From Pseudomonadota bacterium (GTDB lineage Bacteria > Pseudomonadota > Gammaproteobacteria > Burkholderiales > Gallionellaceae): a stretch of DNA of 64,000 nt. Below the pieces are notes generated by a model, which saw only the letters and a program-made list of their open reading frames with translations, was not told where the DNA came from and searched no databases. This document shows, one piece after another, positions 7,514 to 16,637 of this stretch. The DNA lies in assembly GCA_021782365.1 (NCBI GenBank), contig JAJXVB010000009.1:47959-111958 (forward strand), written 5' to 3'. A program made the position numbers and the translations under genes. Every line of letters begins with the position of its first letter. Positions within the stretch are counted from its first letter, which is position 1.

Positions 7514-8072
7514 TCTTTTCCTCTTTGCCTTTCATCCAGTCACGTATATCGGTAAAGCTCGTCTTCCATCCTGCGGGGGTCCACATCTGAACCATCGCAT
7601 CGACGAATCCTGATTGCTCCTCAGGCGGTTCAAACGAAGACGAAGATCCCTGGTCGGCTTTCAATTCGGAGAGGAAGACCGCCATGGAATGAAGCTCTGA
7701 ATCGGGAAGCTCGGAAACGTATGCCGCATCTTTGGGAGGCGCGCCATGATCGAGCGTTTTTGCGCCATAGGTATTTTCTGGGTTCTTTAGAAAATTGTAG
7801 AAATACACCACATCATGCTTGGAACCCAAGCCGTCCAGGCTTACGCCCATGCTGGTTCCGCTGCCCACCGCATGATGACATTCGTAACACCCTCTCTGCT
7901 GGTAGATGCCGTAACCCTTCTCGCCTTCCGCTGTAAATTCGTAATGCGTCAAAATCGGAAAGAGTGGCTTTTTTGAGTGATGCCTGGTCGACTCAAGCGA
8001 AAAAAAGCTGATTATCGTGATGACAAAAAGCAGGCCAATAATGCCAAAAAGAATTTTCTCGCCGAGTTTCAT
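7497..8072 (-). CDS. Membrane-anchored monohaem cytochrome c
   Basis: The 191-residue protein has an N-terminal membrane anchor (about 7-25) and one haem-c motif, GCYECHHAVG (C62, C65, H66). A long charged C-terminal tail ends in KEEKNDAKH. NorC-like and CcoP-like monohaem cytochromes have this architecture. Together with the overlapping subunit-I-like gene this looks like a NorC/NorB-style pair in miniature. It begins a minus-strand operon 111 bases downstream of the cytochrome c4 gene, after that gene's terminator. Confidence 0.8.
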   Translation of the reverse strand: MKLGEKILFGIIGLLFVITIISFFSLESTRHHSKKPLFPILTHYEFTAEGEKGYGIYQQRGCYECHHAVGSGTSMGVSLDGLGSKHDVVYFYNFLKNPENTYGAKTLDHGAPPKDAAYVSELPDSELHSMAVFLSELKADQGSSSSFEPPEEQSGFVDAMVQMWTPAGWKTSFTDIRDWMKGKEEKNDAKH

Positions 8073-8139
8073 CTATCCCAACCCCGCCCCTGAATTCATG
8101 GGGCTTCAAAACAACTACAAAATCGTTTCACCAAAAACA

Positions 8140-8171
8140 AATTCCAGCACCCATCTCTGGGTGCTGGAATT
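8140..8171 (-). terminator. Strong terminator after the cytochrome c4 gene
   Basis: A perfect 13-bp inverted repeat (8140-8152 with 8159-8171, six-base loop) is followed on the minus strand by TTGTTTTTGG. It lies 12 bases past the stop at 8183. Confidence 0.85.
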
Positions 8172-8182
8172 TCGAAAGAATA

Positions 8183-8983
8183 TTACTTGGTGATCTTGAC
8201 GTTCTTCATGACTGTTTCATTGTCGATCTCGTATCCATCGCCAGGCGTGCTGTCTTCTGCCTGGGAGAGATAGGTCGCCGCATTGTTGATATCGTCATCG
8301 CTCAGATTCTTTGCGATTGCGCGCATCTGGCCCAGCGGATCATTGACACGTCCGTTGGCTGGATCGGCCTTGGGATCATTTGCTCCGTTGCGCCAGTCAT
8401 GCAGCTGGTTGACGATATAGACAAACTTCTGCTGAGCGATCTTGGGATAGACGGGATCGGAACCTCGGCCATCGAAACCGTGGCATGTCTGGCAGGCAGA
8501 AACCTTGCTGCCGTAACGAACCAGTATCTTGCCCTTGTAGGCCTCGCCGACCGGTTGACCGGCCGTTTTCAACGCAGCCAGATCGGACAGATCCGCCTTG
8601 CTGGGCTTGGGCAAAGAATTCACATATGCCGCCAAGTCGCGCTTTTCCTGCTCGGTAAGCGATTTCGCGAAGCCATTCATGGCCGCCCCCAGACCCTGGG
8701 GCGTACGCTTGTCTTCCGCAAAATTGGTCAACTGCTTGACCACATATACGTATCCGATATTGGCCAGACGGGGAGTACCCATATCGTCATTTCCCATCGC
8801 TTTTTCGCCATGGCATGAACTACAAGCCGGCACACTGCCATCCGCCTTGCCGTTTGTAAAGATGTTCTTACCGTTTGCTATATTTGCCGTGACCGGCGCG
8901 CCCTCTGCAAAAGTAGCGCCCGAAAAAGCCAGCATGGTAGCGGCCCCCCAACACACCATTGCCAATTTGGATATTCTAAGCAT
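8183..8983 (-). CDS. Periplasmic dihaem cytochrome c4
   Basis: The 266-residue precursor has a cleavable signal peptide (to about AFA, residue 26) and two homologous cytochrome domains with CSSCH (54-58) and CQTCH (164-168). Each is followed by the c4-type pattern of LANIGYVYVVKQL or IAQQKFVYIVNQL. Cytochrome c4 shuttles electrons from the bc1 complex or other donors to cbb3-type oxidases, fitting the surrounding genes. I chose ATG 8983, which has GGGGAGGGG three bases upstream, over an upstream in-frame start at 9019. It is monocistronic, ended by a strong terminator. Confidence 0.88.
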   Translation of the reverse strand: MLRISKLAMVCWGAATMLAFSGATFAEGAPVTANIANGKNIFTNGKADGSVPACSSCHGEKAMGNDDMGTPRLANIGYVYVVKQLTNFAEDKRTPQGLGAAMNGFAKSLTEQEKRDLAAYVNSLPKPSKADLSDLAALKTAGQPVGEAYKGKILVRYGSKVSACQTCHGFDGRGSDPVYPKIAQQKFVYIVNQLHDWRNGANDPKADPANGRVNDPLGQMRAIAKNLSDDDINNAATYLSQAEDSTPGDGYEIDNETVMKNVKITK

Positions 8984-9054
8984 GCACCCCTCCCCCACTA
9001 AAAGTTTAATAATCCGCAAGCAGTGCAGATCAAATCATTCCTTGATATGGACTA

Positions 9055-9159
9055 TCAGGAACCTTTTTTCATCAAAATAAATGCAGCACTGAACAAAAAC
9101 CCAAAAATGCATGCATACATGATAAGCACTTGGCTCGTCGTCACATCTGGTTCAAGCAT
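9055..9159 (-). CDS. 34-residue single-span membrane protein
   Basis: ATG at 9159 is preceded by GGGGAG with suitable spacing. The product begins MLEPDVTTSQVLIMYACIF, with one membrane span (about 11-30) and the tail MKKGS. It lies just upstream of the cytochrome c4 gene on the same strand and resembles the other tiny membrane proteins of this region. A CcoQ-like or other oxidase accessory role is possible but unproven. Confidence 0.5.
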   Translation of the reverse strand: MLEPDVTTSQVLIMYACIFGFLFSAAFILMKKGS

Positions 9160-9426
9160 TTGGCATCTCCCCTGGATACTCATGTTTATAAAATATACAC
9201 CCCACCCCCGCAACGGAGGACTTTTACACTTTATCATCAAGAAATATGCTAAGCAAGAAGGATTGCCGCTCAAATACCCAGCATTAAATATTTTTAATAT
9301 TTGCCCGCGGATTGCTTTTAATTTTTCACGCTAAAAAACCGGCTGAAAATTTTGATCGGTCAGCTCATTTCATCCCTCTGTCTTGAAGACTGTTATAATC
9401 GACGCCAATTCTTTTTTTGCATCTTC

Positions 9427-11337
9427 ATGAACATCCTGTACGAAGAAGACGGCAGCTTCAAGGTCGGCAGCATCATGGCCGACAACACGAGTTCGCTGCA
9501 GATCGAAAGCCTGTCCGGAAAGCGCAGCAAAATCAAGGCAGCCAATGTCTTGCTGCACTTCGCAGAACCTTCTGCGTCCGATTTTTTGATCAAGGCTGAA
9601 ATGCTCGCGAATGAAATCGACGTGGAATTCCTGTGGGAATGCTGTCCGCCCGATGAATTCAGCTTCGAGGAAATCGCGACCGAATATTTCGGTCACAAAC
9701 CGACTTCGCTGGAAGCCGCCGCAGCGCTATTAAGGCTGCACGGCGCGCCTATCTATTTTCACAGAAAAGGCAAGGGGCGTTATCGGGCAGCGCCAGCCGA
9801 CGTGCTCAAGGCAGCGCTGGCAGGCGCAGAAAAGAGAAGGCAGGCACAGGCATTGCAGGCACGCTATACAGACGAACTCATAAGATTCGAGCTTCCGCCA
9901 GAATTCGCCGACCATCTCTCGCAGATACTCTACAAACCCGATCGCAATACGCTTGAAGTCAAGGCACTGGAAGCCGCCTGCGAAGCGACCCGCCTTTCCG
10001 CTGCGCATTTGCTGCACCGCTGCGGCGCGATCCCTTCCGAGTATGACTACCACCTTCAAAAATTCCTGTTCGAGAATTTCCCCAAAGGCACGGACTTTCC
10101 TATCATCGGCCTGCCAGAGATCGCTGAATTGCCGATAGGCGCACAGGATGCATTCAGCATAGATGATGCGCACACCACGGAAATCGACGATGCGTTTTCC
10201 GTGGATAAGCTTGCCAACGGCAACTGGCTCATCGGCGTGCACATCGCAGCACCCGCGCTTGGCATACCGCGCGACTCTACTGCTGACAGGATTGCCTCCT
10301 CGCGCCTTTCCACCGTATACATGCCAGGCTCCAAGATCACCATGCTGCCCGACAGCGTGGTGCAGGCGTTCACACTTTCAGCGGACCGCATCACGCCCGC
10401 TCTTTCTATGTATATCGAAATCGAGCCAGAAAACCTTTCTATCGTCCGGTATGAAAGCCGCATAGAGCGCGTGCACATCGCATCCAACCTGCGCCACGAT
10501 ACGCTGGAGCCCCTGTTCAACGAAGAGACTCTGGCAGCAGGAAAGCTCGACTATCCCTATGCAGAGAAGCTGACGCTGCTTTGGCATGTCGCTCAGAAGA
10601 TGGAGGCCGCACGAGGCAAGAGCGACAACAATGCCCAGCTAGACTACAACTTCCACATCGAATCCGCAGGGCTCTCGGCCGGGCATCCGAACGATCGCGT
10701 GAGCATCACGACGCGACGCCGCGGCTCCCCCATAGACAAGGTCGTGTCAGAACTGATGATACTGGTCAATTGCGAGTGGGGTAAGAATCTCGCGGAGCAC
10801 GGCTTTCCGGGCATCTACCGCACCCAGCAGGGCGGCAAGGTCAAGATGAGCACGGTCGCAGCGCCCCATCAGGGCCTTGGTGTTGCGCAATACATGTGGT
10901 CGAGCTCTCCCCTGCGCCGCTATGTGGACATGGTCAACCAGCGCCAGATCATCGCGATGCTGCAAGGAATGAATGCGCCCTACCCCAAGAACGACACCGC
11001 GCTTTACGAAATACTGTGCAACTTCGATGCGACATATACGGCTTACGGCGAATTCCAGCGCAACATGGAACGCTACTGGTGCCTGCGCTGGCTCATGCAG
11101 GAAAACAGGGAGAAGATTGAAGCCGTCGTATTGCGGGAGAATCTCGTCAGGATGCAGGAAATACCCCTCACGTTCCGCGCTTCTTCGCTTCCCGAGCAAT
11201 TCCCCCCAGGCGCCCGAATCGAACTGGCCGTCACCGGGATAGACCTGCTCGATCTTTCCTTGCAGACGCGATACATCGCAACGCTGCCAGATGAAGCGCC
11301 AGTCACAGAAAACCAGCAAGAGGAAATCGCTTGCTAG
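9427..11337 (+). CDS. RNase II/RNase R-family 3'-5' exoribonuclease
   Basis: The 636-residue protein carries the RNB catalytic domain; its metal-binding aspartates are in IDDAHTTEIDDAF (about residues 243-255), followed by GVHIAAPA and the RLSTVYMP region. The C-terminal part contains the SSPLRRYVDMVNQRQI motif typical of RNB enzymes. It degrades single-stranded RNA processively in the cytoplasm. At ~640 aa it is nearer RNase II than RNase R, and a clear C-terminal S1 domain is short or missing. The start ATG 9427 (MNILYEEDG) is preferred to a TTG-like upstream extension. The TonB-like gene overlaps its 3' end. Confidence 0.85.
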   Translation: MNILYEEDGSFKVGSIMADNTSSLQIESLSGKRSKIKAANVLLHFAEPSASDFLIKAEMLANEIDVEFLWECCPPDEFSFEEIATEYFGHKPTSLEAAAALLRLHGAPIYFHRKGKGRYRAAPADVLKAALAGAEKRRQAQALQARYTDELIRFELPPEFADHLSQILYKPDRNTLEVKALEAACEATRLSAAHLLHRCGAIPSEYDYHLQKFLFENFPKGTDFPIIGLPEIAELPIGAQDAFSIDDAHTTEIDDAFSVDKLANGNWLIGVHIAAPALGIPRDSTADRIASSRLSTVYMPGSKITMLPDSVVQAFTLSADRITPALSMYIEIEPENLSIVRYESRIERVHIASNLRHDTLEPLFNEETLAAGKLDYPYAEKLTLLWHVAQKMEAARGKSDNNAQLDYNFHIESAGLSAGHPNDRVSITTRRRGSPIDKVVSELMILVNCEWGKNLAEHGFPGIYRTQQGGKVKMSTVAAPHQGLGVAQYMWSSSPLRRYVDMVNQRQIIAMLQGMNAPYPKNDTALYEILCNFDATYTAYGEFQRNMERYWCLRWLMQENREKIEAVVLRENLVRMQEIPLTFRASSLPEQFPPGARIELAVTGIDLLDLSLQTRYIATLPDEAPVTENQQEEIAC

Positions 11338-12164
11338 GCATGGTAAAAAAACGCGTTTCCGCAGCGATGCTCTTTTCCATCGCGCTTCACGCCTTCATCC
11401 TGTTCGGCATCGCGCTCTCCCTTCCCAAGCCGAATGCGGCAGCATTCATGCAGCCATTGCATGTGGTTCTGGTCAACAGCCGCTCCAAGTCCAAGCCCAT
11501 CAAGGCCGATGCGCTGGCCCAGGCAAATCTGGACGGCGGGGGAAATACCCCGGAAAACCGCCAGGTCAAGAGCATGCTGCCCAACATCAGCGATGACACC
11601 AAGATTTCTCCAGAGCAGGAGGCAAAGCAGGTGGCAAAACTGGAGGATGAACCGCGCCGCATGATGACCCGCCTGAAGGGAAGCTACAAGGTCGCGGTGC
11701 CGGAACCCAAACAACCCGAATCCGCAGAAGACCTGGTGCAGCGCAGCCTCGAGATCGCTCGCCTCGAGGCGCAGATCAGCAGAGACAATGACTACTACCA
11801 GCACCTGCCGCGGCGCAAATTCGTCGGCGCACGCACCCAGGAATACCGCTTTGCGCAGTATATCGAAGACTGGCGCATCAAGGTGGAACGCATAGGCAAC
11901 CTGAATTATCCGGAGCAGGCAAGGCGGGAGCAGCTCTATGGCAAACTCCTGCTTTCCGTTTCGATCAGGGCGGATGGCAGCGTGGAGAGCATCGAAATCA
12001 ACCGATCTTCCGGCCACAGGCTCCTTGACGCCGCCGCGATGCGCATCGTCAAGCTCGCCTCCCCCTTCGCACCGCTGCCCCCCAGCATCACCAAGGATAC
12101 AGACATCCTGACCATCACGCGCACCTGGTCATTCTCGCCTTCGGACAGACTGGAAAGCGAGTAG
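11331..12164 (+). CDS. TonB-like energy transducer (first of two)
   Basis: The 277-residue protein has an N-terminal membrane anchor (about 12-32), a long hydrophilic linker and a C-terminal TonB domain (about 180-265: YPEQARREQLYGKLLLSVSI, then SSGHRLLDAAAMRIV). TonB proteins transmit proton-motive energy to outer-membrane receptors. AGGA (11321-11324) lies six bases before a TTG at 11331 and 15 bases before an ATG at 11340, so I prefer the TTG start, which overlaps the upstream stop. It lacks the usual proline-rich repeats. A second TonB lies at 15961. Confidence 0.75.
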   Translation: MLGMVKKRVSAAMLFSIALHAFILFGIALSLPKPNAAAFMQPLHVVLVNSRSKSKPIKADALAQANLDGGGNTPENRQVKSMLPNISDDTKISPEQEAKQVAKLEDEPRRMMTRLKGSYKVAVPEPKQPESAEDLVQRSLEIARLEAQISRDNDYYQHLPRRKFVGARTQEYRFAQYIEDWRIKVERIGNLNYPEQARREQLYGKLLLSVSIRADGSVESIEINRSSGHRLLDAAAMRIVKLASPFAPLPPSITKDTDILTITRTWSFSPSDRLESE

Positions 12165-12204
12165 GTCCTTGTCGCATCCGGGATTTGTCGTTAAAGTGCA
12201 CCGC

Positions 12205-12510
12205 ATGAAACCAAACGCATACGCCAGACTGCTCCTGATGTTCGCACTGCTCTTCGTGCAGACGGGCGGTTTGATGCATGAGGTTTCCCATATCGTCGTC
12301 CACCACACTCAAGACCATACACTGCCTCACGACAAGCGCTGCGACCTTTGCGCTGCCTATGCACAGATGGGTTCCGCGCTGGGAAGCCCTGTCCTGGAGT
12401 TCAAGCCTCCCTCATCCCCTTTGACGCTGGCCGATACCATTTTTGGCGTCTTCTTTGCAGCACCTTTCATTTCCGCCTTTGCCGCGCGCGCGCCTCCCAT
12501 ATCCGCCTGA
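12205..12510 (+). CDS. Small exported His/Cys-containing protein (101 aa)
   Basis: The product begins MKPNAYARLLLMFALLFVQ, a signal peptide or membrane anchor. It is followed by a histidine-rich stretch (MHEVSHIVVHHTQDHTLPHD) and CDLC, together suggesting metal binding. A hydrophobic segment lies near the C-terminus. It sits directly before the TonB-dependent receptor gene, a place where small DUF2946-like proteins often occur near metal receptors. The family name is a guess; the metal link is an inference from residues and context. Confidence 0.55.
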   Translation: MKPNAYARLLLMFALLFVQTGGLMHEVSHIVVHHTQDHTLPHDKRCDLCAAYAQMGSALGSPVLEFKPPSSPLTLADTIFGVFFAAPFISAFAARAPPISA

Positions 12511-12571
12511 GCCTCTCTTCATCCTCCTGCTCACCGCATGAGGGATTTTCATTGCTTGTACGGATCAAGAA

Positions 12572-14914
12572 ATGTCTTCGTTCAAAAATTTAACGGGCAT
12601 CGCCTTGCTTTTTTGCATGCCTGCCGCCATGGCCGACGAGATTCAGGGCGTCGTTCAGGACAGCCTCGGCAGACCCATAGCAGGCGCCGCTCTTAGCCTC
12701 AAGACCGTCACGAAAAAGGTGATCGGAAAAACACAAAGCGATGCGCAGGGTCGCTTTCGTTTCAGCAACATGGATCGGGGGATCTATGCGGTAGAGGCTG
12801 ATAAGGCCGAATTCCAGACGGGTGTTTCCATCGTCAACCTCTCCAAGGGAAAGGATGCCGAGACCAGGCTTACGCTCGCCGCAAAAGCCACCCAGGAAGT
12901 GCGCATCGCGGCCAAGCGCAGGGACACTTCGCGAAACATCGTTTCCGCAAAGACCGGAGGCAGCGGCTATCGCTTCGATGAGAAGAACATACAGGAAATG
13001 CCCCAGGGTGAGGCCACGCCCTTGAACGAGGTTCTGCTGCAGGCGCCCGGCGTGGTCAATGACTCCAACGGCCAACTGCATGTGCGAGGCGACCACGGAG
13101 ATCTTCAGTACCGCATCAACGGCGTCATCCTGCCTGACGGCATCAGCGGATTCGGCCAGGCGCTGGATGCAAGGTTCGCGCAGAGCATCAATCTTCTGAC
13201 CGGCGCCCTTCCTGCCCAGCATGGATTCCGCACCGCGGGCGTCATCGAGATCAACACCAAGAACCAATTTCAGGCGGGCGGCAACATCGATCTTTACGGC
13301 GGAAGCTTCGGCACGTTCAACCCAAGCTTCGAGTATGGCAACACGGTGGGCAACTTCTCCTATTTCGTGGACGGCTCCTTCCTGCGCAACGATGTCGGCA
13401 TCGCAAGCCCAACACCCGGCAACCCGCTGCACGACCAGACAGAGCAGCGCAGAGGATTTGCCTACCTGTCCTATCTTGTGGATCCGACCACCAAGGTCAG
13501 CCTGATGTCGGGAGTATTCGACGGTTCATTCCAGATTCCGAACAATCCGGGACAGCCTGCCGACCCCAACAATCTCGGGATAGGCAATTACATGAATCTT
13601 GCCGGCCTGAATTCCGCGAATCTCAACGACATGCAGATCGAGACCAACCGCTTCGTCGTCGCATCGCTAAGCGGCTCGATCAGCGACCGCAGCGATTACC
13701 AGATTTCGCTCTTCACCCGCTATTCGAGCTTTCACTACATCCCGGATATCCAGGGAAACCTCGCGTTCAACGGGACGGCATCCGACCTCTTCCGAAGCAG
13801 CACGAGCAGCGGCATCCAGGCAGACAGTAGCTATCGCCTGAACGATGCGCACACCCTGCGCATGGGACTCTTCGGCAGCATCGAAAATATCGTGAGCAAC
13901 AACATCGCCACCGTATTTCCGGTCAACCAGCTGACGGGTCTGGTTTCCGGATCGGCGTACACCATCCTGGACAACAACAGCAAAAACGGTAATACGCTTT
14001 TCGGCGCATATCTTCTCGACGAATGGAAGCTCACTGACAAGCTGACCGTGAATTACGGCGGGCGCTTCGATTCCGTCAGCGCCTATGTCAACGAGCAGCA
14101 GTTCAGCCCCAGGTTGAACGTGACCTACAATGCGACCCAGAAGACCACCCTGCATGCCGGTTTTGCGCGCTATTTCACGCCTCCCCCGACAGAGCTCGTC
14201 TCAACGAGCGACCTAGCATTGTTTTCCGGCACGACCAATGCCGCAAACGGCCTCAACTCACCCGTGAGATCGGAGCGCGACGATTATCTTGACGCGGGCC
14301 TCACCCATCAGCTCACGAGCACGGTGAGCCTGGGGGCGGACGCCTTCTACAAGAAGAGCCAGAACACGCTGGACGAAGGCCAGTTCGGGCCCGCGCTCTT
14401 GATGACTCCTTTCAACTATGCGGAAGGCAAGATCTATGGCGTTGAGCTTTCCGGCAATTACACGACTGAAAAGGTTACGGCCTATGCCAATCTCGCAAGA
14501 ACCGTAAGCCAGGCTACGAATATCATCTCCAGCCAGTATCTTTTCGATCAGGCAACGCTCGATTATGCTGCGAACAACTGGGTGAACGTCGATCATCAGC
14601 AGTCACTGACCATTTCCACCGGAGGCTCCTATCTCATGAACAACGGAACGCGTCTGAACGGAGACCTGATATTCGAAAGCGGGCTTCGCAACGGCTTTGC
14701 AAACACCACGAGCCTTCCTTCGTACACCGTGCTGAACCTCGGGATGAGCCGCAAGTTCGATCTTCAGGGTGTCGGCCCGCTCGAGGCTCGCCTCGTGATG
14801 ACCAACGTGCTGGACAAGATCTATGAGATACGCGACGGCTCAGGCATAGGCGTATTCGCCCCGCAATACGGCTTGAGGCGCGGCCTGTTTGCAGGTCTCA
14901 CCCGAAACTTCTGA
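12572..14914 (+). CDS. TonB-dependent outer-membrane receptor with N-terminal carboxypeptidase-regulatory-like domain
   Basis: The 780-residue precursor has a signal peptide ending near AMADE, then a beta-sandwich domain (about 24-95: EIQGVVQDSLGRPIAGA). A plug domain follows (about 145-235: PLNEVLLQAPGVV, LHVRGDHGDLQYRINGV), then a 22-strand-type beta barrel ending in phenylalanine (GLTRNF). It imports an unknown substrate across the outer membrane using the ExbB-ExbD-TonB motor encoded directly downstream. The preceding His/Cys-rich protein hints at a metal or metallophore. No Fur-like operator was identified. Confidence 0.85.
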   Translation: MSSFKNLTGIALLFCMPAAMADEIQGVVQDSLGRPIAGAALSLKTVTKKVIGKTQSDAQGRFRFSNMDRGIYAVEADKAEFQTGVSIVNLSKGKDAETRLTLAAKATQEVRIAAKRRDTSRNIVSAKTGGSGYRFDEKNIQEMPQGEATPLNEVLLQAPGVVNDSNGQLHVRGDHGDLQYRINGVILPDGISGFGQALDARFAQSINLLTGALPAQHGFRTAGVIEINTKNQFQAGGNIDLYGGSFGTFNPSFEYGNTVGNFSYFVDGSFLRNDVGIASPTPGNPLHDQTEQRRGFAYLSYLVDPTTKVSLMSGVFDGSFQIPNNPGQPADPNNLGIGNYMNLAGLNSANLNDMQIETNRFVVASLSGSISDRSDYQISLFTRYSSFHYIPDIQGNLAFNGTASDLFRSSTSSGIQADSSYRLNDAHTLRMGLFGSIENIVSNNIATVFPVNQLTGLVSGSAYTILDNNSKNGNTLFGAYLLDEWKLTDKLTVNYGGRFDSVSAYVNEQQFSPRLNVTYNATQKTTLHAGFARYFTPPPTELVSTSDLALFSGTTNAANGLNSPVRSERDDYLDAGLTHQLTSTVSLGADAFYKKSQNTLDEGQFGPALLMTPFNYAEGKIYGVELSGNYTTEKVTAYANLARTVSQATNIISSQYLFDQATLDYAANNWVNVDHQQSLTISTGGSYLMNNGTRLNGDLIFESGLRNGFANTTSLPSYTVLNLGMSRKFDLQGVGPLEARLVMTNVLDKIYEIRDGSGIGVFAPQYGLRRGLFAGLTRNF

Positions 14915-14938
14915 AGCCAATAACACAAGAGGACAACC

Positions 14939-15580
14939 ATGCAGGACATACATGAAGCACTTCAGGCTCTCAAATTCGGCGGCGCGATGGTCTATCCGCT
15001 GCTCTTCCTGGCTATCCTGGCGCTCGTGATCACGATAGACAAGCTGTTCGTGTACTGGCGCTATGCGATGCTCCCGAAGAAGTTGCTCGACCTGGTCGAG
15101 ACCTACGGGTTTTCCTGGGATGATCTGGAGAAAGACCTCAAAGAACTTCCTCCCAACAATTATTTCGGGAGGTTCTTCGGCATCATCCTTAAAAACCGCC
15201 ACAAGCCATCGTGGTGGGTGGAATCCCGCGCGGGAGACGAGGCAAAGCTGATCGAGAATTCGATGAATCGCGGGCTCTGGGTTCTGGAGACCGTGGTGAC
15301 GGCAGCCCCCCTCTTGGGGCTTCTGGGCACGATCACCGGCATGATGCATTCGTTTCAGCTGATAGGCGGCAGCGGGCTGGTCGACCCGACAGGCGTCACA
15401 GGGGGCGTCGCTCAGGCGCTGATCGCCACGGCACTTGGTCTATTCATCGCAGTCCTGGCACTGTTCGCCTTCAACTTCTTCTCCAAGCGCGAATCCCAGA
15501 CACTGGACGAGATGGAGCGCCTGGGCACCCGCCTCCTGGACAACATCCGCATGGGAGAACAGGGCAATGAAGCTGCGTAG
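14939..15580 (+). CDS. exbB: ExbB/TolQ-family proton channel
   Basis: The 213-residue protein has three membrane spans: about 17-38, a large cytoplasmic loop, then 128-148 (TVVTAAPLLGLLGTITGMM) and 158-182. The PLLGLLGTITGMM motif and the following GLFIAVLALFAFNFF are the ExbB/TolQ signature. It forms the pentameric channel of the TonB motor in the inner membrane. It starts 24 bases after the receptor gene and its 3' end overlaps exbD by 14 bases. Confidence 0.85.
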   Translation: MQDIHEALQALKFGGAMVYPLLFLAILALVITIDKLFVYWRYAMLPKKLLDLVETYGFSWDDLEKDLKELPPNNYFGRFFGIILKNRHKPSWWVESRAGDEAKLIENSMNRGLWVLETVVTAAPLLGLLGTITGMMHSFQLIGGSGLVDPTGVTGGVAQALIATALGLFIAVLALFAFNFFSKRESQTLDEMERLGTRLLDNIRMGEQGNEAA

Positions 15581-15971
15581 ATCCAGAAAACCCAGGAAGG
15601 GCCGCATCGAAATCATCCCGATGATAGACGTGATGTTTTTTCTGCTGGCGACCTTCATGCTCGCATCGCTTTCCATGCAGAACCTGCATTCCCTGACGGT
15701 GAACCTTCCCCAGGGGCAGGCAGCCCCCATGCAGGCCAAGACGCCGGTTACGCTCACCATCACAGAGGATAGCCGCATCTTCCTAGACAAGACCCGGGTC
15801 ACGCTGGACACGCTGGCAGGAATCCTAAAGCCCATGCTTCACAGCCCCGAGTCCAGCGTGATCGTCGCCGCAGACAGCAAGGCCCCCAACGGCATCACCG
15901 TGCAAGCGATGCTGCGCGCGAGAGAAGCGGGTGCGCAGCATTTCCTCATCGCGGTCAAGCATGCCAACTGA
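15567..15971 (+). CDS. exbD: ExbD-family TonB motor protein
   Basis: The 134-residue protein has one N-terminal membrane span (about 18-38: IPMIDVMFFLLATFMLAS). The aspartate of PMIDV is the conserved proton-carrying residue. A periplasmic ExbD domain follows. ATG 15567 lies inside the end of exbB, the start is coupled, and the stop overlaps the next tonB start (ATGCCAACTGA). It works with ExbB to energise TonB. Confidence 0.85.
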   Translation: MKLRRSRKPRKGRIEIIPMIDVMFFLLATFMLASLSMQNLHSLTVNLPQGQAAPMQAKTPVTLTITEDSRIFLDKTRVTLDTLAGILKPMLHSPESSVIVAADSKAPNGITVQAMLRAREAGAQHFLIAVKHAN

Positions 15972-16578
15972 GAATTCAAGACGCGACAGTCCCTGGCGCA
16001 GGCTGCCCTGGACATTGCCTGCCGCGTTGCTGCTGTCGATGGCAGCGCTTTGGGCTGCCGCCTATTTCACCTCCAGGTCCGACAAGAGGCTGCCTGAACC
16101 TCCAGCCGTCGAGGCCCAGATCGTCGAACTCCCGCCGCCCGTAACCTCCCCTCCTCCTGCTCCCCATATGGAACATGCAGCGCCGCATGTTGAGCGCGCG
16201 CCCTTGGTGCCTCATGAGGCCCCGCAGGCTCAGCCTCAAGCCCCGGCCCAGCCTTCCCCTCCATCGCCTCCCGCATCACCGCCAGCGGATTCCAAGGGCA
16301 GCATGACGGAAAACAGCGGGCCTCAGGCGATCGTCAAACCGATGCCCGAGATACCCGACGAACTGCGCCAGGACGCATTCAATGCGGTCGCGATCGTGCG
16401 CTTTCACGTCGCGATAGACGGCACGGCGACGGTCGAACTCGTCCAGCCCACGCCGCATCCCAGGCTCAACCGTCTGCTGCTAGACGCGCTCAAAAACTGG
16501 CGCTTCTTCCCCGCGATCAAGGACGGGCAGCCTGTGGAATCCGTCTATCCCTTGACCTTCAGGTTCGAAGTCCCCTGA
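15961..16578 (+). CDS. tonB: TonB energy transducer (second of two)
   Basis: The 205-residue protein has an N-terminal membrane anchor (about 17-37), a long Pro/Ala/His-rich periplasm-spanning linker (PPPVTSPPPAPHMEH and PQAQPQAPAQP), and a C-terminal TonB domain (about 120-205: IPDELRQDAFNAVAIVRFHV, then LLLDALKNWRFFPA). It overlaps exbD and closes the receptor-exbB-exbD-tonB operon. The long proline linker fits spanning the periplasm to reach the receptor plug. Confidence 0.85.
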   Translation: MPTENSRRDSPWRRLPWTLPAALLLSMAALWAAAYFTSRSDKRLPEPPAVEAQIVELPPPVTSPPPAPHMEHAAPHVERAPLVPHEAPQAQPQAPAQPSPPSPPASPPADSKGSMTENSGPQAIVKPMPEIPDELRQDAFNAVAIVRFHVAIDGTATVELVQPTPHPRLNRLLLDALKNWRFFPAIKDGQPVESVYPLTFRFEVP

Positions 16579-16637
16579 GTTGACAATTCGAACTGCGCCG
16601 AGGTTAAAATGCGCATACAGTATATTTACGCTTTGAC

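Noticed and set aside
12590..13432. Long minus-strand frame (280 codons) opposite the TonB-dependent receptor gene
   Set aside because: It is antisense to a well-supported receptor with signal peptide, plug and barrel; its translation shows no domain.
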